From Blakeslea trispora (lineage: Eukaryota > Mucoromycota > Mucoromycetes > Mucorales > Choanephoraceae), in NCBI GenBank assembly GCA_025331445.1, contig JAIWNE010000004.1, positions 1 through 64,000 of the forward strand: a stretch of 64,000 nucleotides of DNA. Reading direction: 5' to 3'. A program made the translations under genes and the position numbers. Below are positions 20,998 to 32,730 of this stretch, in pieces. Below the pieces are notes generated by a model. That model was not told where the DNA came from and made no database searches. It saw only the letters and a list, made by a program, of their open reading frames with translations. The first letter of the stretch is position 1. Every line of letters starts with the position of its first letter.

Positions 20998-22618
20998 ATG
21001 AATTCATTAACACACAACCATAATATTATCGACCTAATTGATATGGAATATTGCCTAAACGATAGAAATACATCACCTAGAAGAGTACCTATTTGTATCG
21101 CTGCTGCTGTCTATAGAATGTCTGCAGGAAATTGTATGCCAAGTAAAGTAGTCATTTGAGAGATATAAAGCTTCTTTCTTTTTTCCTTATCTATCTTAAA
21201 CTATAGATACCAACCACAAATCATTTTCTCTCATGAACCATCAATCACCCTGGGAAACATATCGACGACACAAAAAAGCCGAAGATAGCAGTTTAGAGGA
21301 TTCTACTTGCTCTTCGCGTTCTGACTCTCCTGAGCCTAAACCTAAACACAATAAGAAGCGATCTACACATCTCTTATTGCGCGAGATACATCGCTTACGT
21401 GGCGAGAATGCTACTTTACGTGACAGCGTGTCTATCCTCAAAAACGATCTACGCGATATTGCACTCTCCCGAAAAGATACAGATGCGTCCCACAGACGGT
21501 TTTACGAAGAATACATAGACAGAAATGCGCAGCTTGAGAACGATGTGCAGGACAGAGACGATGAAATTGCTCGTCTGAGAAAAGAAATTGAGCAATTGAA
21601 ATCCACACAACACAGTACATTTGAAAATGAGCAAGAAATAAACCATGATGAACAACAAGCTATTGACGATTATTTTCATCGACGCCACATGGACTACTAT
21701 GGTTACAATAATCACTTTCTTGCTGACAATGAAGAAGATGAAGACGATGATGATGAAGAAGATGATGACACACCCATAGAGCCATTTGAAGAAGTGGCCT
21801 CTTCTTACCTACATCAGGCTATGCTTTCTAAACTATCTAGTGCTCGTGTTCGCTTGGAGTTGGATGATTTGATTTGCAAATATGAACCTACGTCTACAAT
21901 GCTAATAGATGCTTTGACTGATTCTTTTGTTCGCTGGATTGGATCCTTGATTCAAAAGAATGAGAGAAACAATCAACCCATGTCTGTACCAAAGCTATTT
22001 ACTACCAAAGTTCAAGAAGGGATTGCTGAATTCTGGGAATCTATTTTTCAACATTACCTTGTAGATGATAACAGCCAACAACAGCTATTGTTTCAGATAG
22101 AAACAGTGCTGTCCAACCTATCATTTGGCATGACTGTGGCGGAACACTTTGATCGATTGGTTTTGCTACTATTTAAACATCTTGTGATTGATGATGATGC
22201 CCTGATTTCTTGGTGGGAACATCCATTCGATGATGAAGTATCTCAAAAAATTCGAAAAACAACTACCCGTTTTGTTGAATGGGTACAAGATAGTGACGAC
22301 GAGAGTGACGGCGAAGATGAGGACGAAGATGAAGAAGACGAAGAAGACGATGATGATGTCTTTAGCTTTGTAGAATCGCCTGTGCCAGAAGACGCAATAG
22401 AGTTAGACGTGTCCGATAATGAAATGAACCATCAGCCACAATACAGTGATGGTTCTATTGATGATTTGTTGAATAATAATATGCGCCATTATTGCGTTTG
22501 TCTATCTGACAATGATACCAGCAACAATTCACTTAATCAACATGAATGCTCATGTAGTACATATACTCCTTCACCGGTACCTGAAAAGAAGAAAAAATCT
22601 GTTCGTATCGCCATGTAA
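20998..22618 (+). CDS. Acidic coiled-coil protein, unknown
   Basis: Two exons (20998-21142 and 21207-22618, donor GTAAAG, acceptor TATAG) give 518 residues. The N-terminal exon has no known motif. Residues of about 90-180 form a coiled coil (LLREIHRLRGENATLRDSVS, then LENDVQDRDDEIARLRKEIE). Two Asp/Glu-rich stretches follow (encoded near 21727-21775 and 22294-22355), flanking a compact, probably globular helical region (YLHQAMLSKLSSARVRLEL to FDRLVLLLFKHLVIDDD). The end is basic (KKKKSVRIAM). I do not recognise a family. Acidic runs plus coiled coil would fit a chromatin or cytoskeletal scaffold, but that is inference. The (CT)9 repeat upstream is probably promoter or leader. Confidence 0.75.
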
Positions 22619-24244
22619 ATAACTGTTGTTTTCTTTTTCTTCTTTTCATTACTGTACAAAAAAAAACAGACTCATCATGTACACACTATACACTTTCAAA
22701 ATAAATCCTTTTGCTTTTACTATTACTTTATGAAGTTGGTTATGCATAAATTGTCATTTTCTTTACATATGTGCTCAGCAGTGTATCTCAGAAACTATCA
22801 GGTATTGTAACTACTACGCAATGTTTCTTTGTTTCTTATTGCTGGAGTACAAGGGCTCATTCTTTTGTACCGTCTATTGAGTTGTGCTAGTACAATGTTA
22901 CCTGCAAATAAAAAGTCATTTTTTATATAGAATATTCATTCTAGAGGCACAAGAATGAAGGGGCTATAGTCAGCTTCGGATAACAGTGTCTTCTTTTAGC
23001 ATGCGTCTATTATGATGGGTAGATAGAAAGATCAAGACTGCATATGCAAGTCATTGCAGACAGCTTGACTAACATGAAAAATGAAACACGATCAGTCTCT
23101 TACGCATATCTTCCAACAATGTATTCCCCTCCCTTCCTTTAATTTATAAACCAGATGCATTTAGACATAAAGAGTTTTAGATAGATCAGAACAAGTATAG
23201 ACAATGCCAAGTATGAGCTCATATCATTTCACAGCGATCTTAAATGTTGCTTTACTGCGCAGACGAACAAATTGATTAGTTAGATGTGAATGCTTACTTG
23301 TATTGTTACGGTGTTTCCAGCCTCAATTGATCACTTTACCGAAAACATTGGTCAGATTTTCGAAACCAATTCATTGCTTTTATGAAGCATTTTTTAACAC
23401 ATACATCAACTTTTCTTGTTCCCTGCTTTCTTAAATTATTTTGGACACATGTCTGATAAAATAATGAATGTTAATTATAGAAAATAATTCAGTTAAAGTA
23501 GGAAACAGTCTTTGGTACAATATTTGACAAATGAACTAGATCTATCTAAAAGCAGGTTGTATAAGATTAAACAATCTAGGATGAAGCATGATTTGACAAT
23601 GCATCACGAGCCTACTCACGACCAAAGAGAAAACTGTGTCTTAGAATGGGGCAAGCTATACTTGTATCGAACTGATGTTGCCAACAAAGGATCCTTTGAT
23701 CAGCAAGTAAGTCTTGAGAAAATTTGAAGGTAAAATCTAGGTCTTGTGTTTGTAGATCACCAATGCGAGTAGAACGGAGTTGGTGTTTCTGAAAACCTTG
23801 ATTTACCGTCTATCAGGTGAAGTACCAGTCATGCAATTTGGAAGCAGCTATTTAACCTGATAATATAAAAGATTTACAACTCTATAAAACTCAAACTCAA
23901 ACCCTTTCTTAACCTTGGGTTCCTTCGGACCGAAAATTAAGCATTGGATAATTCTTGTATTTAAGCAACTTTCATACAGACTTAATGTCAAAAAAAGATT
24001 TGACCTTGTGATCAAATTGCCGATATTGAAAGTAAAACAAGATTAAAGTCAATTCTCGAGACACATCTTTCTGCTTTATAATCATCAGGTTCTTTCCGCT
24101 GTGTTTTAAATAGCAGAATGTTGGGTGAACTTAATTTCGGGGTCATTTTACTTCTTTTTTTAGCATTTAAGAGGTGTAGATAAAATAAGGTAGCTTTTTT
24201 CTTTTTCTTCTTCTTTTTCTTATCTTATACATTTTAATATTACC
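22619..24244. other. Intergenic region
   Basis: About 1.6 kb between two plus-strand genes. One open frame at 23512-23727 (71 codons, starting GTG or internal ATG) has no domain. The last 60 bp before the acyl-CoA-binding gene are T/C-rich, a plausible leader. Nothing else is supported. Confidence 0.5.
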
Positions 24245-24729
24245 ATGCCCTCTGAAGTAAGTCCTTTTTTTTTTAACTCTAGAAGATAAATCGCAGATAC
24301 TTATCTGTGATCAAACCCAAATAGAAATTCAACGCTGCTGCCGAAGAAGTTCAAAAGCTTAGCACCAAGCCTAGCAATGATGAACTCTTGAAGCTTTACG
24401 CTTTGTTCAAGCAAGCTACTGTTGGTGATAACGAAACCTGTAAGTAATTGTTTGAGAAAACACAAGGAGGAAAAAGAAACAGTGAGAAGCTCTCAAAAGA
24501 AAGAGAACTCATTTCATCTGTAGCCAAGCCTACCTTCGATATCAAGGGTCGTTACAAGTGGGATGCTTGGACCGAAGTTAAGGGTAATGTATTTAAAAAA
24601 GAGAAATATACAATGATTTCTCGCGTTTTTTTTCCAGTTCTAAATGATTTTCACCTTTTAGGTCTCTCCAAGGAAGAAGCTGAAGAAAAATACATTGCTC
24701 TCGTCGAAGAACTCAAGGCTAAGCAATAA
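24245..24729 (+). CDS. Acyl-CoA-binding protein
   Basis: Four exons (24245-24256, 24325-24439, 24524-24583, 24662-24729) encode 84 residues, the usual ACBP size. The first exon is only 12 nt (Met-Pro-Ser-Glu). Family landmarks are present: FNAAAEEVQKL, LLKLYALFKQATVGDN, the acyl-CoA pocket KGRYKWDAW, and YIALVEELKAK. ACBP binds medium- and long-chain acyl-CoA esters in the cytosol and supplies them for lipid synthesis and membrane trafficking. Codon use is strongly biased to C-ending forms (CTC, AAC, TTC, AAG), suggesting high expression. Splicing phase is consistent at every junction. Confidence 0.95.
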
Positions 24730-27392
24730 ACTTCTCTTCTTTTGTAATAAATCACATGTTGATCAGTTTCTTATTTTTTCTGACTTTTTATTCAAAAACT
24801 TAAAGTGACGCGTCTTTTTTTTTTCTGCTTTAGACTTTGACTTGATGTATTGAATGATCCGAGTTCATTTAGTAATGGTAGGCCTATGAAGTTCTTTTTT
24901 TTTTTGCTCGAGAGGAATAAAATTGAGGCGAATATTTCAGGATTCGGCCTTTGGTTTTTGCTTGAGACAAGAAATTGAAGCCTTGAAAGCTGTAGATATG
25001 CGAGTCTGGCAAGAGAGGAAGGAGAGGATGCAAGACATAGTCTCACAGGAAAGAAAGTGACAACTGTCGGTTTTTTTCTGCACCTTTGAGCATGTTCGTT
25101 TTTAGACGTATTCTTTATATGGGCGTTTTGGACAACCCTTTGCCTATGTTGTTGCAAAGGTTAGATATCGTTATGGAATGTTGTCTTTAACTGCTTCTAA
25201 TGCAATTTCATGAAACAAGCTGCTGTTCTGTCTTATTCTGACACTTGTGTTATAAATGTTTTAAATTCTGCTTGTGTTTTCGATTTGATTAAGCGCTGGT
25301 TGCCTATACTTATTGATACATTATAAATTACTTGATATTTTATGCAACAATATTAGCATTCTTGTGGCTCTTTGTTGATAGCTTGAGCAGTCCTTAAAAC
25401 ATCCTTTTTGTATTTCACTGATTGAAATGTTATCTACTGTTGTCTTTTTTCTTTTTGAAGCAAACAGCTGTATTGTCGAGCAGTCAAACTTACAGAACTG
25501 CAAGTCTTTGTCAAGTTTTGACTATGTCTGTAGAAAGTCATTCAAAGGTTGAGTGGCAAAATCAGTGTGATTCTATCTTGCGCCCCCCCCCCCGCGTTTT
25601 TCATTCATTATACCTACCTAAATGGTATATGTATTAACAAATAGCGTTCCGCAATTGCGAAAAAGACATCATCATATCTCCCAATAGTTTTGTTTTTCTA
25701 CGAGAGTTGAAAAGAATGAAGTGAATTAGTTGTTTTTATCCTTGTATTACCAAACCCCAAAAGAAGAGATGCATTTGATTTTATTCATGATGTAGATCAA
25801 GCAAGAATGCTTAACGATACCTTGTTTCTAGTGCTCTTAGATGAATCAAGAGTTTAAATGCTTCTGGAACCAAACAAGATATAAAGCACTTTGAAACACA
25901 CATATCAGCGCGTAGAGCTAATAAAGCGTGTAAATGCTCTCGATATAGGCTTTTTTGCTCTTTTTTTTTTTTAGATATCATTTGAGATGTTTTATTGTCT
26001 TGTGGTAAGCATAGAAATCTCATTCAAAACTATAGACAGATATACAAGTCCAACAAGAGATGCAGACATTGTATCCATCAAGAATACTGTTGAAACCGGA
26101 CATGATCCAGGAATCTTTCTGCTGCTTGTGATTCTATCTCAAGATATACTCATACATATCAAAAGGCAAAAGATGAAACCCTCCCTTGATATCTGTGATG
26201 GTTCATTAGCATTCATATGAGAAACAGAAAAAAGATGTCAAGTTTCGTCCTTCACATAGCATCTCTTTACTTTTAGGAATCTGTTAGCAAATCAAGAGAT
26301 GTACAGAAGTACAGCCCTTTTATATCAATGAATGCTCTACCTCCCAAATCTGCAGCCACAGCTTTAATTAAGATAGTATAAACAGCTCCGCCAGTACCAA
26401 TGAAAAAATTGCAGTAGTCAAGTACTGATCTGCAACAATTGTAAAGTTAACTAAAGCTATAATGCCATAGTTGTAAAAAGAAAAAGTATGCGGGAAATCT
26501 GTATAAACACTAGGAGAAGCCCTGTTTTTTATGCATCAATAGCATACGCGTATACAGATTAACAAGACAATGCATTATCTTGAATGTGGTTTTCAGATAG
26601 AATTTAGAGATTTTACCGCAAGTGTTCCATATCGCTTTCATCGGTTTCTGATCAGGTCAGATCCTTTCTGTTGTCTTTTTTTTTTCAAATGATCTTACTT
26701 TTGTTCTGGTGCCATCTAGCTTACTAAAATACCAGCAAATTGTATCTATTTGAAGATACCAAGATGCTTTTACCAGACCAAATAAATAAGCTATTGTACT
26801 TTCTTTCTTTTTTTCCCTCTCTGAGTATCTTATCATCTCTAGATCTATTGAAGTTAAATAATTGGTTTAATTGAAAAGGAGGTTCAATCAGTTGAAACCA
26901 AACGCATTGTACGATCTATTGTTAGGCCAAATTGGGATACTACCATTTTGGGAGCCGGCCCGAGTCGATCTTGAATGACCGAATTAGTATAAATGGCGCA
27001 GTTAAGCTGCCGCAAGAAACAAGAAAACGTGCTTAGTAAATGCCTTGTTTGGAGATGAATGATGCATAGCTTGAAATTACAAAATAAAAACGAGAGTCGG
27101 CACAGTACTTCTATGAGTCATAAAGAGCGAGAATAGATGAAATGCTTGGAAAATGAGTTATTTTTCCCTTTCAGAAGTAACAGTTGTGTAATTCATATTG
27201 CGAAATTAGTTTCATATGATCTATTTGTCAAAATCGCGGAAAAAAGTAATGAAAAAGAAGGATGCTGAGTTTTTCCGCAGTAAGCCCTGAAGTTCCTAAA
27301 ATATCAGGTAGCTATTTAAACGAACTTTAAAATAATTTCACTCTCTTTTTTTTTTTTCTTTTCTTCATTCTATTTATTTATTTATTTAAACA
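24730..27392. other. Long intergenic region
   Basis: About 2.7 kb without a supported gene. Open frames at 24792-25157, 25422-25637, 25811-26023 and 25987-26220 are low-complexity or lack domains. It contains an 11-nt poly(C) run at 25583-25593, rare in this AT-rich DNA. T-rich sequence directly before 27393 is the probable leader of the next gene. Confidence 0.5.
25583..25593. repeat. Poly(C) run, 11 nt
   Basis: Eleven consecutive C flanked by CG dinucleotides, in strong contrast with the AT-rich surroundings. No coding context. Confidence 0.7.
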
Positions 27393-27818
27393 ATGACAGA
27401 TTTTTATCAAGAAGAAGAATTCAATTCTTATACTTATCATCACATTCTTATGCCTGATCAACAGAAGGCTAAACGCCGCTTATCGTTTTCAGCTCTCTTA
27501 CATCGCCCTAGTCTGATGGGCCGTAAGATTACCTTGAAAAAACCCCAATTGAAAGTGATCATTCCTCAACAGCTGAAGCGTATGAATTCTGCTCTCTCCC
27601 AATCAACAACAGATGACGAAGAAGAATTGAAGACACCTACAAGCGATCTTGAAACCGTCGTGACATCCTCCTCTGCTTCTCATTTAATGAACCTCAGCAA
27701 CCAGAAAGGTTATTCAAATTTCTACATCAAATTGCCCAATGGTAATTGGATGGTCAGAGTCAGAGACAGTAATCGAAAGATTATTGGTACTTTTGAAATC
27801 GATGGTGCCATGATTTAG
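27393..27818 (+). CDS. Orphan 141-residue protein
   Basis: Intronless frame with a good start context (T-rich leader ending in AACAATG) and codon use like the neighbouring genes. The N-terminal third is basic (KAKRRLSF, MGRKITLKKPQLKVI), the middle is Ser/Thr/Glu-rich and likely disordered (residues about 65-95), and the C-terminus forms a short, regular beta-rich segment (FYIKLPNGNWMVRVRDSNRK, then IIGTFEIDGAMI). RRLSF is a possible PKA-type phosphorylation site. I do not recognise the protein. The well-formed C-terminal strand pattern argues that it is a real gene, possibly lineage-specific. Confidence 0.65.
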   Translation: MTDFYQEEEFNSYTYHHILMPDQQKAKRRLSFSALLHRPSLMGRKITLKKPQLKVIIPQQLKRMNSALSQSTTDDEEELKTPTSDLETVVTSSSASHLMNLSNQKGYSNFYIKLPNGNWMVRVRDSNRKIIGTFEIDGAMI

Positions 27819-28140
27819 AAGAAAGGAGAATTATTACATACATTTTTATACCCTCTGCTACAGCCCTTATTCATCTCTTTATCTCATTTATTTTTTTTTG
27901 TACATATAAACATTTTAATAAAACTTTGTAAACAATTTCATCTTTTAGAACAAAAAAAGGCGCATCTTACTTGTTAAACATACGATTTTGTATGCTTGGT
28001 TGACGGATGAGTAAGGACCGAAAATTTAGAATATAATTGGTAATTTCTCTCTCTTTTTTTTACCAATAATTGTGGTAAATTTATCGTTCAATTTTTTTTT
28101 TTCTTTCTTTCTCTTTCTTTCTTTTTTTATATAACAAACC
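27819..28140. other. Short intergenic region before PRP18
   Basis: About 320 bp. It contains AATAAA at 27918-27923, a plausible poly(A) signal of the upstream gene, and a T/C-rich stretch at 28090-28130 directly before the PRP18 start. Confidence 0.5.
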
Positions 28141-29553
28141 ATGAGTTTCCTTGATAGCATTATCCAAGAAGAAGTTTCGAAAAAGCGAAAGATTTTAGAC
28201 ACAGTTGAGAAAGATAAAGGTGCCGACAAGAAATTAAAATATGTCAGTAGAGCAGAATTAGAACGTATTCGTGAAGAAGAATACAAGAGAAAAGAGCAAG
28301 AACGAAAAGAAAAAGAGAGAGAGGCAAGTACAAGTTGTTTGATTCTTTGTGTCTTTTGTTGACAATACTCTATAACAGAAAAAAGCACGCCAGCAACAAG
28401 AAGAAGAGGTATGAAAAAAAAGTCGATTTCTTTTTGTATGTATTCAATTTTTTTTTCTTTATTAGATAAAGCGTAACAAACTCAATAAGCAGACAGTACA
28501 GCCAGAGAAAAAGACAGAAGAAACAGACAATGTATGTTGGTTTGATGTAGATGTCAAAATCGAATGCTAACATCATGCTATAGGAGGAGATCATTGAAAC
28601 CTTCAATATTTCAAGAGAAGAGTGTATTCGTCGTCTAAGAGCCATGGGCCAACCCATTCGACTATTCGCAGAAACAGATAAGCAATGCAAAGTGCGTCTT
28701 CGTGCTTTGGAATTGATGAATGAAGAATCAGGTGTAAAGTTGGAATACGATAAAATAGTCTCAAGATGACAAACTGATCTAGATAAAATTAATTTATATA
28801 GAATCAAGGCCGAAACGAATTCATGAAGACATTAGAAGAGATGGAAGCCAATATGCGTCTGGATGAATTGAGACAAAAGAGTGGTGTGCCAGAAGATAAA
28901 AAGAAGCCGCGCAAATCAACTATGGTAGTCGAGCCTATTCAATTAGATCTGATTCAAAAGGATATTGACAAGCTGTATTACCAAATCTATGCTTATTTTA
29001 CAGTAAATATGCACATATTTTTAGGTAACAAGTTCAATCTTATTCATCTATTTCTTGTAGCACACGTTAGAAGAGTGGGAAGAATATATGCTGCAGCGTC
29101 CGGAAGAGGAAAAGCGAAGTGGTCCTGGCAAAAGAGCGGCTGTCTTACAAAAACAAGCAGCAGAATATATCAAGCCATTGTTACGTCATTTAAAGAAAAA
29201 GACATTAGAACCGGATGTGCTTAACCGAGTAGCAGAGATTGCTCAGCGCATGCAAGCAAGGCTTTATCGAGATGCACAGGATGCCTATCTTCAGCTGTCT
29301 ATTGGCAACGCGCCTTGGCCTATTGGTGTTACCATGGTTGGGTAAGTGGAGAAAAACTTTAAAAAAAAACCCCCCTATTAACTTGTTCAACTACAGTATT
29401 CACGAACGTTCTGCTCGAGAAAAAATTTCTTCTTCCCAAGTAGCTCATGTACTAAATGATGAAACTTCAAGAAAATGGATTCAATCTGTAAAACGTTTAA
29501 TGACATTTGCACAAACCAAGTATCCTCCTCATACACTTAGTCAGATTGCATAA
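28141..29553 (+). CDS. PRP18: Pre-mRNA-splicing factor Prp18
   Basis: Seven exons (28141-28323, 28379-28408, 28466-28531, 28584-28733, 28802-29002, 29061-29341, 29397-29553) encode 355 residues. The N-terminal part is charged and helical. A splicing-factor motif shared with Prp4 follows (ISREECIRRLRAMGQPIRLF, FAETDKQCKVRLRALEL). The C-terminal Prp18 domain has the conserved loop DAYLQLSIGNAPWPIGVTMV followed by GIHERSAREKI and HVLNDETSRKWIQSVKRL. Prp18 acts with Slu7 in the second catalytic step, helping dock the 3' splice site in the spliceosome. Oddity: the first intron can only be spliced in frame with a GC donor (GAG|GCAAGT at 28324); a GT four bases later gives the wrong phase. The 30-nt second exon is also notable. 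Confidence 0.96.
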
Positions 29554-30814
29554 ATAAATAAAAAACATAGATGTTCATACAATGATATCATCTTCCGTAT
29601 AGGCTAAACAAGGTTTACGTACTACATACAATAGTTTTATTCTCAGAGCTACTTGATAAAAAAAAAAATCAATAGAAATACAAGAGCAATAGACACATTG
29701 ATGAAGCATTTTTTTTTTGGCAATAGGATTCAAAGTCTATTATACAACACCTCTCTTTCACCATGTCTGTTGTTTCAAAAGAAGCCATGGAATAAACTTT
29801 GAATCCCGAATCTTTTTTTACAAGAGCTATCATATAATGTATAGAGATTCAAACAATGGTGTACCAGCAAACTATCTCGGTTGATGGCCGTATTGAAGTA
29901 ATTTCATGCTTCATCTTGCCTACCATTAAAAAATGTGTGTTCTATTACTTTGATCAGAAAGCAGTTTTGCTACAAGACCTTCAATCGCAATGACTACTGA
30001 CAAATTGCAGGAGCAGTCGATTAAAGTTGTGAGAATTGACCTTTGCTAGCCTGTTTTTGAACAGCTATGTGTTATTTCGGGACATTAGCTGAAGCTGATA
30101 AAAAAAAGACATTTTCTAGAACATTGACACCACAACTTTTTTTTTTGACTTTTTCTGCCTACCTGCTCTTTGGTTAAGCCTCTCCTCTAACATCATAGAA
30201 CTCTCACCTCCGCTTCAGCGTTATCTCAAAATACAACCATCCTCTCCTATTACCATTCACTTCTTGTCCATCCAATACTACAAGTTTTTTTTTTTTGTTC
30301 AGTAACCATTCCCCCTCAACCTATTCTCACCCAGTCACAATAGTCCCGCTTTTGGTCAGTTGGTTGTATAGATAGGATACAAGAGAGAATGTTGAATCAA
30401 ATATAATAGGAAGGAATTTGTTGCTTTTGTATGTTTATTCTTAGAAATTTGGAGTGCACTCTCTTCAGATGTGTGGTGAAATAATTGATTGCCTTTAACT
30501 ATACTTTGTTTTGTTACTGAAATTGCTTTGTTACTTTGAAATCCTTAAGCCTGCTTGATAGTGTTTAACTGCAGTTTTTTTTTTTTTTTAAAAAACAACA
30601 CATTTATTCGAACAGAATTGCTACATAGAACAATAATTACTATACTTGTTTCGAATTCAATTTATTTCATTTAATTTATTTGAATTCGGCACTCAATCGG
30701 GCCTAATTCCGAGCTGAATCAGTCATGATCCTTTTCGCCTTTATTCGGTATTCAATTAAACAACAACACCTAACTCTATTAAGATGATAGCAAATGATTT
30801 CTTTCTTTTTTTTT
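29554..30814. other. Region between convergent genes
   Basis: About 1.26 kb between the 3' ends of PRP18 (+) and the kinase-fold gene (-). AT-rich, with T/A runs near 30280-30295 and 30575-30590. I see no gene, RNA or element. Confidence 0.5.
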
Positions 30815-32382
30815 TTATACTACAAAATTTGACTCTAATCTAACTGTCAAACCGACTGGATCAAATGAGCAATGCTGAAATGTCAAATTTTTCATCAACA
30901 ATGGAATAGGATTTTTTATATCAGACAACGAATACATATGTGATATAGTTAATGGCTGATTGTATTGACGCTCATGTTCTTGACACTTTTTCTGTCTACG
31001 ATGTACATAGGTATGCCATGCATGACAATCGACAAGAGAAATAGAGTCCAACAACATGGCCATTTTTCGTGCAACCGAAGCTACTTCTTCTGATGTAGGA
31101 CGATGCTCAGGTAAAGGCTCTAAACAGGCCAAAACCAGTGCTTGGTATTCATCACAAACACCGGGAATTCGTTCGATCTGATAGAGCTCAGAAGCTTTCA
31201 AGATGATGTCCAATGAAGGAAATGAAATACCGGAAATTAATTGCCACATTAAAATGCCTAGACTAAAGACATCTGATTTTTCAGTGTAGATCCCATCTTG
31301 AATTTCAGGAGCAATATAAGGCACTCTGCCTAATATACGAATTAAAATAAATCAATAGATTGATTTGATGAAATGTTAACAGATACAGACAATATAAAGA
31401 AACAAAGGTGGCACAGGAAGAAACAAATTCATTTACCATAGTGAACTTGAAACAGTTTGGTTTTTTCAGATGCTTCGGTGATAGCTGCTGAAAATCGGTA
31501 ATCTATAAAGAAATAATCATCATCCAATTCAATCACATTGTCCGGGTGAATGTTGCGATGACACATGCCAACATTGTCATGTAAACTAGCCAAATGGATA
31601 GCTAGCCGAGTTACTATATGCATGATCATAGGAAGTGAGTTTATAGATTGGATATGTTGAAGTAGATTTCCTTCTGTTGCTAAAGATGATACCATCACTG
31701 GATCACCTGTAGTTTCACATACAGTGATACCGTGAAGGTTTAAAGGAAGCGGTAGTCTGGATTGGATGACAATCTAAGAACATAGCAAATAAGCAAAGGA
31801 ATGCATACAACTCTCTTCTCTCTCTCCTTACATTACCTCATTTAGTATTTTGTTGTCTGTTATTTTAAGTATCATCTGTCTGGGTTGACTAGTTGAGACA
31901 ACATCATAAGGTAAATGTATGATTGCGCTATAGACCGTCGAAAATCCACTCGTGCCTACCAATTTTAGGTTGGAAAACCATTGCCATGGGTACCATCTGA
32001 TATCGTTTTCTAAGCCGTACAAGCATATGCCTTGTAATACCATTTGACTCTTGACGTGAAACAAACAGATTGTCTGGACCGGGTCATTTTGTATTAATGT
32101 CAATATATTTTCAAGACAAAGAGCGTGATTCCAAGGCACTATCCAATGCTGAGTTATGACAATGTTAGACTTTTTCTTTTTCTTGCTACCAAGGCCATTA
32201 TTTTCTTTTACCCTATAATAATCAAATTCAACATGGGTTTGTTCAAACAAGACTTGGTATTTGTTGTATAGTTCAAGTATATGCCACGTTAGTGTTTGGC
32301 TTGGCTGATTTAGTTGAGGTAACCATTGCAAATCGAATTGAATTGGAAACAGTTTGACAACTTGCTGTATCTCATGGGTCAT
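30815..32382 (-). CDS. Protein-kinase-fold protein, probable pseudokinase
   Basis: Three exons (32382-31837, 31773-31437, 31329-30815) encode 465 residues. Residues 1 to about 135 have no named domain and contain a Lys5 patch. A kinase domain follows: glycine loop VGTSGFSTVY (about 142-151), a Lys candidate in MILKI (about 173), catalytic-loop equivalent CHRNIHPDN (about 253-261), metal-loop equivalent FFIDYR (about 270-275), VPYIAPE activation-segment end and KSDVFSLGILMWQL. The catalytic Asp of HRD is Asn (about 256) and the loop Lys is His, while the Asp of DFG is kept (DYR). By family rules the loss of the catalytic Asp predicts little or no phosphotransfer, so a scaffold or allosteric role is likely, although ATP binding may survive. 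All junctions keep phase and no stops occur, so it is not a decayed gene. Confidence 0.8.
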
Positions 32383-32688
32383 AGCACGACAAAGATGTGG
32401 CGTTAGAAATTGTCATTTATCATGCATTTTCTCTTGTGTTCATAGAAGCAGCAGAAGGTTTAAAAATAAAAAATATATTAAAAAAGAAAGAAAAGTAACA
32501 ATTCGAGAAAGAAGAGAGAGAGAGAAAAAAAAAGAAGAGGGTACAATTCGCTTTTCTGCTTTCTTCTAAATCATCAGAAATATAGCATCTGTGTGAAAAA
32601 TAGGCTGGAAAATACTATCTTAAACAGGCAGGTCAGTGCAACTTTAAAATCCGTTGTTTTTTTATTTTGTTTTCATTCTGGCACAATG

Positions 32689-32730
32689 ACACGATATTAA
32701 ACAACATGATATTAAACAACACGATATTAA
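32689..32730. repeat. Short tandem repeat, three copies of a 15-nt unit
   Basis: ACAYGATATTAA occurs at 32689-32700, 32704-32715 and 32719-32730 with a constant 15-nt period (spacer AAC/ACA). The middle copy has T where the others have C. No coding context. Confidence 0.7.

Noticed and set aside
23512..23727. 71-codon plus-strand frame upstream of the acyl-CoA-binding gene
   Set aside because: No domain, no T/C-rich leader, GTG-like start and AT-driven composition.
24448..24523. In-frame ATG inside an intron of the acyl-CoA-binding gene
   Set aside because: The sequence between the GTAAGT donor (24440) and the TGTAG acceptor (24523) is not conserved ACBP sequence; splicing restores the family pattern exactly.
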